NCBI RefSeq assembly: GCF_003585925.1
Contig: NZ_NRJH01000005.1
Location: forward strand, 1-61,118
Origin: Psittacicella melopsittaci
GTDB taxonomy: Bacteria; Pseudomonadota; Gammaproteobacteria; Enterobacterales; Psittacicellaceae
Direction: 5' to 3'
Length of the DNA: 61,118 nt
The notes beneath the pieces were generated by a model. The model saw only the letters and a list, made by a program, of their open reading frames with translations, made no database searches and had not been told where the DNA came from. Of this stretch, positions 54,186 through 61,118 are shown piece after piece (the stretch's first letter is position 1; the number at the start of each line of letters is the position of its first letter). Position numbers and translations under genes: made by a program.

Positions 54186-55457
54186 ATGACTATTAATCCT
54201 TTATCTCTAAAAGAGTTTGATCCAGAGTTATTCCAAACAGTTGAAGAAGAAAAACAACGTCAAGAAGATCACATTGAGCTGATTGCTTCGGAAAACTATG
54301 TATCAGAACTAGTATTAGAATTACAAGGTTCAGTATTAACCAATAAATATGCCGAAGGTTATCCGCATGCCCGTTACTACAACGGTTGTGAATTTATTGA
54401 TAAGGCTGAAGAATTAGCTATTGAGCGTGCAAAACAATTATTTAATTGTGACTACGCCAATGTGCAACCTCACTCAGGTTCAAATGCTAACCTAGCTGTT
54501 TACCTTGCTTTAATTGAGCATGGTGATGTAGTTTTAGGTATGGATCTTGATGCAGGTGGTCACTTAACCCATGGGGCAAAAGTAAGTTTTTCAGGGAAAA
54601 ACTACATTTCTTATGGTTACGGTGTTGATGCTAATGGTTATCTCGATTACGATGCCATAGCTAAACAAGCTCTAGAAGTAAAACCTAAAGTAATTGTAGC
54701 TGGTTTTTCTGCTTACTCTCGTGTAGTTGACTGGAAACGCATGCGTGAAATTGCAGATTCAGTAGGTGCTTATTTATTCTGCGATATTGCCCATGTTGCT
54801 GGTTTAGTAGCTACAGGTTTATATCCTTCGCCTCTTGACTATGCTCATGTTGTAACTACAACTACGCATAAAACTCTTGCAGGTCCACGTGGGGGAATGA
54901 TTCTTTCTAAAGGACAAACCCCAGAGTTCTATAAAAAACTTAACTCAGGTTTATTCCCTGGTAGCCAAGGTGGTCCATTAGAGCACGTAATTGCTGCTAA
55001 GGCTGTAGCTTTTAAAGAAGCTTTACAACCTGAATTCAAAGTGTACATGGAAAAGGTTTTAGAGAATGCTAAAACTATGGTAAGAGTTTTCCAAGAGCGC
55101 GGTTATAAAGTAGTATCTGGTGGTACTGATAACCACTTACTTTTACTAGATTTACTTGGTAAAGAATACTCAGGTAAGCAAGCGGCCGCTTTATTAGAAA
55201 AAGCTTGGATTACAGCCAACAAAAACTCAGTACCTGGAGAAACTCGTTCACCATTCCAAACTTCGGGTGTACGTTTTGGTACTCCAGCTATTACGCGCCG
55301 TGGCTTTACGAGCCAAGATACAGTAGAGTTAACTAACTTAATCTGTGATCTATTAGATAGTTTTGCTCATCCAGAAAGCCAAGAGCAAGTGGTAGAAAAA
55401 GCTCGTGCTAAAGTTAAAGAACTTTGTGCAAAACACCCAGTGTACAAAAAAGCATAA
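54186..55457 (+). CDS. glyA: Serine hydroxymethyltransferase
   Basis: 423-residue PLP enzyme interconverting serine and glycine with tetrahydrofolate, a main one-carbon source. The PLP lysine is Lys229 in [15 protein letters not shown], the same number as in E. coli, and [21 protein letters not shown] and CDIAHVAGL are typical. The ATG at 54186 with GGAGG upstream is preferred over the open frame from 54168. Links metabolically to PurU. Confidence 0.98.
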   Translation: MTINPLSLKEFDPELFQTVEEEKQRQEDHIELIASENYVSELVLELQGSVLTNKYAEGYPHARYYNGCEFIDKAEELAIERAKQLFNCDYANVQPHSGSNANLAVYLALIEHGDVVLGMDLDAGGHLTHGAKVSFSGKNYISYGYGVDANGYLDYDAIAKQALEVKPKVIVAGFSAYSRVVDWKRMREIADSVGAYLFCDIAHVAGLVATGLYPSPLDYAHVVTTTTHKTLAGPRGGMILSKGQTPEFYKKLNSGLFPGSQGGPLEHVIAAKAVAFKEALQPEFKVYMEKVLENAKTMVRVFQERGYKVVSGGTDNHLLLLDLLGKEYSGKQAAALLEKAWITANKNSVPGETRSPFQTSGVRFGTPAITRRGFTSQDTVELTNLICDLLDSFAHPESQEQVVEKARAKVKELCAKHPVYKKA

Positions 55458-55462
55458 TTAGC

Positions 55463-55494
55463 AAAAAAAAGCCCGTTTCAGGGCTTTTTTTTGT
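55463..55494 (+). terminator. Terminator of glyA
   Basis: AAAAGCCC / GGGCTTTT stem with a 5-base loop and eight T. Confidence 0.93.
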
Positions 55495-55672
55495 CCATAT
55501 TTCAGACTAGGTTACTCAAGAATAGCAAGGCAAGTAAATTCTGAAAAGATCCTAACTTAATCACAAATAAGCATTTTTATTTACAGAGGCAAAAGGCTAA
55601 TTAAGAACAATCAGCATTTAGCTGACAATTTAGCAAAAAACTCGCAATTTTAGCCCCGCAAGCTTGCCCCTG

Positions 55673-55681
55673 TGCTATTAT
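55673..55681 (+). promoter_or_regulatory. Extended -10 promoter of the 35-residue peptide gene
   Basis: TGCTATTAT is an extended -10 element with no good -35 box; it precedes the small gene by about 70 bases. Confidence 0.5.
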
Positions 55682-55749
55682 ATTAGTATAAGAGATTACC
55701 TTAAGTAATCACCTGGAAATGTTTTAATTCTTGTACAAGGGATATTATT

Positions 55750-55857
55750 ATGTCAGCTCCAGAACTAAACTCATGCCGTAATAAAAAAATCGGCTGGACT
55801 TATGCAACTGTTTTATTAGTTGTATTAGTTATATTTGGTGTAGTAACTTTAGTTTAA
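55750..55857 (+). CDS. Small single-span membrane peptide, 35 residues
   Basis: Starts at ATG 55750 after AAGGGAT and encodes MSAPELNSCRNKKIGWTYA followed by a hydrophobic stretch (about residues 18-35) of Val, Leu, Ile and Phe, ending TLV. A short polar head with one Cys and three positive residues then one membrane span fits an inner-membrane micropeptide, head in the cytoplasm by the positive-inside rule. It has its own promoter-like element and a strong terminator, so it is a complete transcription unit rather than a chance frame. I do not recognise the family; it may be a regulator or subunit of a membrane complex. Confidence 0.75.
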   Translation: MSAPELNSCRNKKIGWTYATVLLVVLVIFGVVTLV

Positions 55858-55865
55858 TACACTAA

Positions 55866-55904
55866 CAAAGAGGACTAGGTTTAATTACCTAGTCCTCTTT
55901 GTTT
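55866..55904 (+). terminator. Terminator of the small peptide gene
   Basis: AAAGAGGACTAGGT / ACCTAGTCCTCTTT stem-loop beginning nine bases after the stop; 14 paired bases with a loop of about six. The T-tract is short. Confidence 0.85.
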
Positions 55905-56045
55905 GAATATAAAAGCCTGTGCCTATATAAATAATTTAGATGAGGAAAAATGCCAAGCTTTTATTGCCTTATCATGGTAATATAATATAGTACTTCTAGT
56001 TATAATTTAAACACAAATATTCTTCCTTGCCAGTGAGATTACCAA

Positions 56046-59000
56046 ATGATTTTCTCTATTATTGTATCTTGTGCAACAGGTGAGCAAACTAAAGATTTAC
56101 CATTTCTTGTCGATTCTTTATTAGCTCAGTATGATGCTGATCCTAAAAACTACGAAGTGATTTTTGTCGTAGATAATTCAATCCCTGAAAATATAAAAGT
56201 TGTGGAAGAGCAAATTGCTCGTTTTCCTGACAAAAATGCACGCATTCTTTCGCAAGGCCATGCTGGAGTAAGTGCTGCTCGTAACCTAGGTATTTTAAAT
56301 GCCAAAGGTGACTGGTTAATTTTTGCCACCGCAAGTGATTTCTTTGATCAACACTTTGTTTCTGAATTAGCACATGCAATATACTTATATCAAGGTATAG
56401 GGATGTTCTTTACGCGCATTCAAAGCTATGATCCGCAAAATCCAAGCCATCACAAAGCTTATCATGATCTTGAAGGTTCGGCACCAAAAAACATCATTGA
56501 AAATGACCTCGATGATAACAAGATCTTTGATTTAAGTGCGGTAAACAAACTCCAACGTTCGGCACGTCGGATAGCTTTTAACCGTAAACTTTGTTTAGAA
56601 CAACATGTATTTTTCCGTGAAGATGTTCTCTTTGGTTCGGAAAAAATCTTCCACTTTACTTATCTCTATGCTCTAAAAAAATTAGTAGATGCGGGTGACC
56701 CACGTTTTCATTTAGGTTTTAGATCGGTATATGTAAAAGGAGCTATTTTCCATACTTTACCGCCAGCTTTACGCAAGGATATTTTCTTTACTAAGTCTGG
56801 ATTTAACTCCCAAGACCTAATCTATGCGCAAACAGGTTACTTAGTAGCAGCCTATGAGCTAGCCCAAAGATGTGAATTTGATGTAAACTTTATTGTTGAT
56901 AACTTTACCGTTATTTCGCAATCTCTAGTTTACGCTTTAGACTTTTCTCCAAGTCTAACAACCTACACCGAAAAAGTGCGTAATGAATTAATTGCCTTTA
57001 TGAACATTCTCAAAAACTGGATGTTCTTAATTCGTGATGTAGGGGCAACCATTCAGTTCTTAGATACAGTTTCGCACGATAATTTCTTAGTGCGCGTAAA
57101 TGCTCAACCTTACGCTTTATTCTTACAAGCTATAGCTTGTAACCCAGAGCGTTGTGATCAAGTAATTGATTGGTTATTAACCAAAAATCCAAACGATCAA
57201 AACGCTAATAGCGAAGTACCAAAACAAAGAGTTTATGAAGAGACTAGTACTTTTAAACGAGCGATTCAGTCAGTAGCTAACAGCTTCAAAGCTCTCTTTG
57301 GTTCAAAAACGCGTCATGTGGATGTAGTAGAGTTATCTGCAAATCCTGATAACCAAACTTCAGAACAAGCAATTGAGCGTTCGGTAGGCGAACATCTAGA
57401 ACGAGCTACTTATAGCCAAATTAACAAGCAATTAGTTAATAATGCTACCGAGTTAGCTTATCTGTACTATCGTAAGCTTTACTATAAAAATAAAGAACCT
57501 TATTTAGCGATAGTAACCAATATTCCAAATCGGGTTTTAAACTTCTTAGATTCGTTGGGCTTTAACCGCAAAAACCTCACGCGTAATATTACTTATCGTG
57601 TTTGTGGTTTAAACGTTGGACGTCAGCTAATGCTGAATTTAAGTTTACTTAATGCAAGCGAACGTAAGCAGTTATTTGCTTTTTGTGAGAAAAACTACCG
57701 TAATAACTCTTTCTCTTACTTACAGCGTAAAGGCTTTAAGCAATGGGCAACAGTGTTTTTCTCTGAGTATCACGTAAGACACAAAAACTACATTTTCTAT
57801 CGTAGTAAAGGTGAACGTGAAACCTTACCTTACTTACAACACATTACCTCTTTATTAGGAAAAACAGCTCCACAAGCTAATGCCAACGAGGTTAAACTTG
57901 TTAACTCCTATGAGCTAGGTTATGAAATTGAAGATCTAGCGAGCTATGAGTTAACTGAAGAACAAAAACAAACTTATGTTTTACCTTTTGTGCATACTGA
58001 AAAAGAGCTTTATGATCCTAATGAAGATCTCTATACGCAGTTAAAAGAAAAAGCAACTGCCTTAGCAGAAAAAGCAAATTATGATGCTCATGGTAATGCT
58101 TTAGCAACGAGTTCAAAAGTAGAAAGTCTTGATACTTTCAATCAAGATGCAACTGCAGCTAAGCAAGAGGCAAGTGACAATAAGCCAGAAGCAAGTGACA
58201 TTAAGCCAGAAGCTACTGCCACTAAGACAGAAGAGACAGCTGCTCCAGAGCCAACTTCAGCTCCAACTCAAGAAACTGAACCTACGACTCAAGCTCAAAT
58301 CGAAGCTGTAGAAAATGAGCTTCAAGCTCAAGAGACAGAAGAGCAAGAGGAACAAGCAAATCTTGCAACTGCTGAGCAAGAACAAGCTGATGATAGTCAA
58401 ACTCCAACTGAGGAGTCAGAAGAGGTAACTATTACCCCTGAACAACATCAACTCAACCAAATGCTTGAGCAACTCACCGAAGATACTGGTACTTCAAATC
58501 TTGAACCAGAAAATCTTCATGAGAATATGTCTCCAGAGGCTTTAACTTCAGACAACACTGAACAAGTTCCTGAAGCAAATCTGGTGCCAGAAACTATTGC
58601 TTTACGCGATATTTTTGCTCCGCACCGTATTCGTGGTTTAAATCCTGGTGATTATAGTAGTGACTATCGTCCTCTAGCAGTAGAAGACTTAGGTACCGAT
58701 CCTGAAGATCACAATTTAACCCACAGTATTAACTACTATACTAAGTTTGTTGGTTTAAACTCGATCATTATTCCTCTTTCGGAAGTATTAGATAGAAAGA
58801 ACTTTAGTATGCGTTTATTACCACCACGTTTCCCATTAATGGATATTATTGTGGTAGTGGATACTTTATGTACTGAGTTTAATCTCTCGAGTTTAACGAG
58901 CTTCCCGAACTTACGGATGCTCTTTACCGATGTAACTACCTATAAATACTGGTTAGATTACATTAAATACTATGCTGGTGTTAAAGATGAGCAAGTAAGA

Positions 59001-59081
59001 TACGACCTCTACTTACACCGTTATGACCACTGGCGTTTATTAACCCGAAGCTTTGTTCTCGTGCGTAATAATAAACACTAA
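56046..59081 (+). CDS. Large GT2-like glycosyltransferase with long low-complexity region
   Basis: 1,011 residues. The N-terminal 230 resemble family GT2 glycosyltransferases: FSIIVSCATGEQTKDLPFLVDSLL, EVIFVVDNS, and GVSAARNLGILNAKGDWLIF. The usual metal-binding DxD/DSDD after that motif is replaced by ATASDFFD, leaving only one clear Asp, so activity is uncertain. Residues 240-650 are unrecognised; about 670-835 is a Glu/Gln/Thr/Ala-rich stretch; the last 170 residues form a conserved-looking domain (HSINYYTKFVGLNSIIIPLSEVLD). No signal peptide or membrane span. Alone between terminators. A surface-sugar role is likely, but the acceptor is unknown. Confidence 0.7.
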   Translation: MIFSIIVSCATGEQTKDLPFLVDSLLAQYDADPKNYEVIFVVDNSIPENIKVVEEQIARFPDKNARILSQGHAGVSAARNLGILNAKGDWLIFATASDFFDQHFVSELAHAIYLYQGIGMFFTRIQSYDPQNPSHHKAYHDLEGSAPKNIIENDLDDNKIFDLSAVNKLQRSARRIAFNRKLCLEQHVFFREDVLFGSEKIFHFTYLYALKKLVDAGDPRFHLGFRSVYVKGAIFHTLPPALRKDIFFTKSGFNSQDLIYAQTGYLVAAYELAQRCEFDVNFIVDNFTVISQSLVYALDFSPSLTTYTEKVRNELIAFMNILKNWMFLIRDVGATIQFLDTVSHDNFLVRVNAQPYALFLQAIACNPERCDQVIDWLLTKNPNDQNANSEVPKQRVYEETSTFKRAIQSVANSFKALFGSKTRHVDVVELSANPDNQTSEQAIERSVGEHLERATYSQINKQLVNNATELAYLYYRKLYYKNKEPYLAIVTNIPNRVLNFLDSLGFNRKNLTRNITYRVCGLNVGRQLMLNLSLLNASERKQLFAFCEKNYRNNSFSYLQRKGFKQWATVFFSEYHVRHKNYIFYRSKGERETLPYLQHITSLLGKTAPQANANEVKLVNSYELGYEIEDLASYELTEEQKQTYVLPFVHTEKELYDPNEDLYTQLKEKATALAEKANYDAHGNALATSSKVESLDTFNQDATAAKQEASDNKPEASDIKPEATATKTEETAAPEPTSAPTQETEPTTQAQIEAVENELQAQETEEQEEQANLATAEQEQADDSQTPTEESEEVTITPEQHQLNQMLEQLTEDTGTSNLEPENLHENMSPEALTSDNTEQVPEANLVPETIALRDIFAPHRIRGLNPGDYSSDYRPLAVEDLGTDPEDHNLTHSINYYTKFVGLNSIIIPLSEVLDRKNFSMRLLPPRFPLMDIIVVVDTLCTEFNLSSLTSFPNLRMLFTDVTTYKYWLDYIKYYAGVKDEQVRYDLYLHRYDHWRLLTRSFVLVRNNKH

Positions 59082-59085
59082 AATA

Positions 59086-59124
59086 AATTGTCCTCTGCTT
59101 TTTAAGTGCAGAGGACATTTTTTT
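59086..59124 (+). terminator. Terminator of the GT2-like gene
   Basis: TGTCCTCTGC / GCAGAGGACA stem at 59089-59117 followed by seven T. Confidence 0.9.
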
Positions 59125-59185
59125 GCTCTTAAATGAATGCCAGCAGCTTAGTTTTGGTATAATAGGCAAGTATTGGGAGGAATTT

Positions 59186-59917
59186 ATGGCTAAGAAAAAA
59201 ACAGGTATAGTTGCTACTGTAGTAAGTGTTCTATGGGTAGTAGGTTGGTTTATTGCTGATCAGACCCTTGGAGCAAAAGACTCTAATGCCAGCAATGGTT
59301 ATTATCAACAAGCAAGCGTACATCAAGCGAGCAATCCTTGTATGCAGGCTAAAAAAGGCAGAGCTAGTAAACAAAATTACTCTGACTTTCCTGTGCAAGT
59401 ATGTCGCTTAGAGTACTTACCGATTAATCAAGAGAATAAAATTTCTCCTAGTTTAATTTCCAAGTATAATCTTTCCACTTGTCGAGTAACTTCGGTGCAT
59501 GATGGGGACACCGTACATTGTCAAGTTACTTCTAATCTCCAGGTTCTGAAAGTTCGTTTACTCGGTATAGATGCTCCAGAAACTAAACAGACTTATGGAC
59601 AGCAAGCGGGTAACACTTTAAGAAACCTAGTACAAGGTAAAACTGTAGCTATTTTTGTTACAGGGAGAGATGTATACAATCGTTACCTAGGCACGTTATA
59701 TTTACCGCAAGGTGGCAGTTATTTAAATGTAAATCAATACATGGTGCAAACTGGTAATGCTTGGGTGTATAACTACAGCAATAAAAGTTCGCAAATGTTT
59801 AAAGCTTACACAGCTTTTAGTCAACAAGCCCAAAGACAAGGTTTAGGGTTATGGAATTCAAGTCTATACCCACGTGGCAAAGGTCCTGTTGAACCTAAAA
59901 ACTGGCGTAACAATTAA
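59186..59917 (+). CDS. Thermonuclease (staphylococcal-nuclease family), membrane-anchored
   Basis: 243-residue protein. An N-terminal hydrophobic segment (about residues 7-25, GIVATVVSVLWVVGWFIA) acts as signal or anchor, followed by a linker and an SNase domain from about residue 95. The catalytic set is complete: Arg124 in VRLLGIDAPE, Glu132 in PETK and Arg166 in YNRYLG, plus metal-binding Asp residues (HDGDTV). It should cut DNA or RNA in the periplasm with calcium. The ATG at 59186 follows GGGAGGAATTT; the frame is open from 59123 but lacks a ribosome site there. Confidence 0.9.
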   Translation: MAKKKTGIVATVVSVLWVVGWFIADQTLGAKDSNASNGYYQQASVHQASNPCMQAKKGRASKQNYSDFPVQVCRLEYLPINQENKISPSLISKYNLSTCRVTSVHDGDTVHCQVTSNLQVLKVRLLGIDAPETKQTYGQQAGNTLRNLVQGKTVAIFVTGRDVYNRYLGTLYLPQGGSYLNVNQYMVQTGNAWVYNYSNKSSQMFKAYTAFSQQAQRQGLGLWNSSLYPRGKGPVEPKNWRNN

Positions 59918-59920
59918 AAC

Positions 59921-59958
59921 AGATGACTCTTTAGCAAGGCTAGAGAGTCATTAATTTT
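59921..59958 (+). terminator. Terminator of the thermonuclease gene
   Basis: ATGACTCT / AGAGTCAT stem with a short inner extension at 59923-59951, followed by TTAATTTTGT. Confidence 0.7.
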
Positions 59959-60483
59959 GTCTAAACTAAGGGAAAAAAAACTAGCAAACCAAGGAAAAAA
60001 TCAGTTGTTTTGGCAAAGCTATATCTCGCTAAAAATTATCATAGCTATGATTTTTAAGACAAAATACTAAAATTAAGTCTATTCCCGCAAAATACTTGAG
60101 TAAATTTCTAGGGTTTATCCTTTTAGCCTGAACTTTTTCTTTTCCCGAAACTAAAACTCGAATCTCCTAAAAATCAATATTTTAAGTAAAGTGATTTTTC
60201 ATTCTTGAAAAAATTCTAATAGTTTGTTAAATCATACTATGATTATTTATCAAGTTTTTTATGTAATAATCTTAAACGAGATCAGAGTGATCAAATGGGG
60301 CTAACTATTTTATAGTTAGAGTTTAAACATGAAATTCATGCTTGGCTATTTTTAGATAAATTTTAGTGAAATACATGTTTGTATAGGGAGAGAAGTTTTC
60401 TCTCAAATTAAGTTATTGAGCACTCGTATATCTCAGCTTAATTATTTATTTTATATAACGAGAGATTTTATAGGATTTATATT
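59959..60483 (+). promoter_or_regulatory. Hairpin-rich leader of the 105-residue gene
   Basis: About 525 AT-rich bases with no ORF. Inverted repeats are crowded here: ATCATAGCTATGAT (60038-60051), CTAACTATTTTATAGTTAG (60301-60319), CATGAAATTCATG (60329-60341), ATACATGTTTGTAT (about 60371-60384) and GAGAGAAGTTTTCTCTC (about 60388-60404). Some may be RNA structures in a 5' leader, others operators. Confidence 0.45.
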
Positions 60484-60801
60484 ATGACTAGTCCAATGCA
60501 AGATATTTTACCTTCAGCTTCATCGGTAGCGGCAATTAACATTTTTGATGGTTATAACAACCTTGTAGAACATTTGGAAAACAAGGGTGACAGCCAGAGT
60601 TCTGTGCAATTATTAAACTACCTTTCAACTATTTATGACGGGGTGTTTGATAAAGATGTTGCTATTAATGGTTTAAGCATGTATGAAGATTATCTCGCCG
60701 ATGCTTTAGCTAACCCTGGTAAACACCCTTATTTAGACTTATTACTAAGTCTTAGTGTGGACCAAAATGCTAAGTATCGTATTGAAGTGATTAGTGTTTA
60801 A
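60484..60801 (+). CDS. Small protein of unknown function, 105 residues
   Basis: Soluble, mildly acidic protein with no signal peptide or membrane span: MTSPMQDILPSASSVAAINI, a middle segment NLVEHLENKGDSQSSVQLLNYLS, and YEDYLADALANPGKHPYLDLLLSLS, likely helical. I recognise no family. It is followed by an exceptionally strong terminator and preceded by a leader with several inverted repeats, so it is probably a genuine, regulated gene. Confidence 0.65.
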   Translation: MTSPMQDILPSASSVAAINIFDGYNNLVEHLENKGDSQSSVQLLNYLSTIYDGVFDKDVAINGLSMYEDYLADALANPGKHPYLDLLLSLSVDQNAKYRIEVISV

Positions 60802-60804
60802 TAT

Positions 60805-60846
60805 GTAAAGGAGTAAGTAAAACGTGAGTTTTACTTACTCCTTTTC
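60805..60846 (+). terminator. Strong terminator after the 105-residue gene
   Basis: AAAGGAGTAAGTAAAA / TTTTACTTACTCCTTT is a perfect 16-bp stem with a 6-base loop, followed by only a few T. Confidence 0.88.
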
Positions 60847-60933
60847 GTTTATGTAAAAGAATAAGTAAGCATTTTTTAGCTCTATTTTACTAAGTTATTT
60901 TATTTTCTTGTTAAAAGAAAAAAGGAGGTTTAT

Positions 60934-61118
60934 ATTAATAACCCTAAAATATCTCCAATAAATGCGTTAGAGATAGAAGCAAAGAATGATAAACCTATTC
61001 AAAAGCGGTTATCTCTTCGAAGTGCGATAGAGCAAGTTCAAGCTTCTGAAATTGCAAAAATCGAAGCTGATGTTCAAGTTAAGGAGCAAGCTAAGGCTAA
61101 AGCTAAGGAAGAAACCAA
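60934..61118 (+). CDS. Partial open frame running off the window edge, possible AUU start
   Basis: From 60934 the frame reads INNPKISPINALEIEAKND, then KPIQKRLSLRSAIEQVQAS and a Lys/Ala/Glu-rich stretch (EQAKAKAKEET) to the last base with no stop. The in-frame stop before it is at 60877. No ATG, GTG or TTG occurs in frame. AGGAGG at 60923-60928 sits five bases before the ATT at 60934, the spacing expected for a start. Either AUU is used, as in infC, or a former ATG was lost by mutation. The Ala/Lys/Glu-rich end resembles the coiled-coil proteins elsewhere in the window. The rest lies outside. Confidence 0.5.
   Translation, partial: MNNPKISPINALEIEAKNDKPIQKRLSLRSAIEQVQASEIAKIEADVQVKEQAKAKAKEET

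Overview
This AT-rich window carries a gammaproteobacterial gene set: sigma-70, CRP, MsbA, LptE-HolA, YbeZ-YbeY, PpiD, E. coli-type cytidine deaminase and HutX-HutZ. Sialic-acid catabolism, tandem NupX-like nucleoside transporters, heme-use genes and a surface-glycan locus point to a host-associated lineage near the Pasteurellales or a similar low-GC group. The genus cannot be fixed from sequence alone. No rRNA, tRNA, CRISPR array, insertion sequence or prophage was recognised.

Layout. 1-5.8 kb: sialic-acid uptake and breakdown (SiaT-type symporter, nanA, nanK) and a divergent DeoR-family regulator. 5.8-19.1 kb: a surface-glycan region with three GT8 glycosyltransferases, two HtrL/YibB-family proteins, the GDP-fucose pathway (manC, gmd, fcl), msbA, and decayed copies (an HtrL pseudogene with one amber codon, a GT8 tail remnant, a duplicated fcl tail and a triplicated manC tail). 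19.1-25 kb: two nucleoside transporters, hutX-hutZ, and a small ferredoxin (yfaE) overlapping a hydrolase gene. 25.1-30 kb: a 1,600-residue coiled-coil protein with a ZapA-like head and two tandem-repeat blocks. 30-42.4 kb: leuS, the crp-prmC-lptE-holA group, purU, gapA and rpoD. 42.4-55.5 kb: an enormous ligA (1,648 residues), an enlarged phoH/ybeZ, ybeY, cdd, ppiD and glyA. 55.5-61.1 kb: a 35-residue membrane peptide gene, a 1,011-residue GT2-like protein, an anchored nuclease, a small unknown gene with a hairpin-rich leader, and an open frame running off the edge without a normal start codon.

How the genes work together. Sialic acid is imported with sodium, cleaved by NanA to ManNAc and pyruvate, and ManNAc is phosphorylated by NanK; the later enzymes (nanE, nagA, nagB) are not in the window. 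ManC, Gmd and Fcl make GDP-L-fucose, presumably for the neighbouring glycosyltransferases, with MsbA as lipid A-core flippase. CRP, encoded here with an E. coli-like recognition helix, probably acts at the near-consensus site before the second nucleoside transporter.

Most striking: several normally compact housekeeping proteins (LigA, PhoH, to a lesser degree PrmC) carry very large Gln/Ala/Glu/Leu-rich insertions, alongside the giant ZapA-headed coiled coil; the second nucleoside transporter has lost two residues from its nucleobase-binding hairpin motif; and the glycosyltransferase locus shows mosaic near-identity, tail duplications and shared UUG start contexts.
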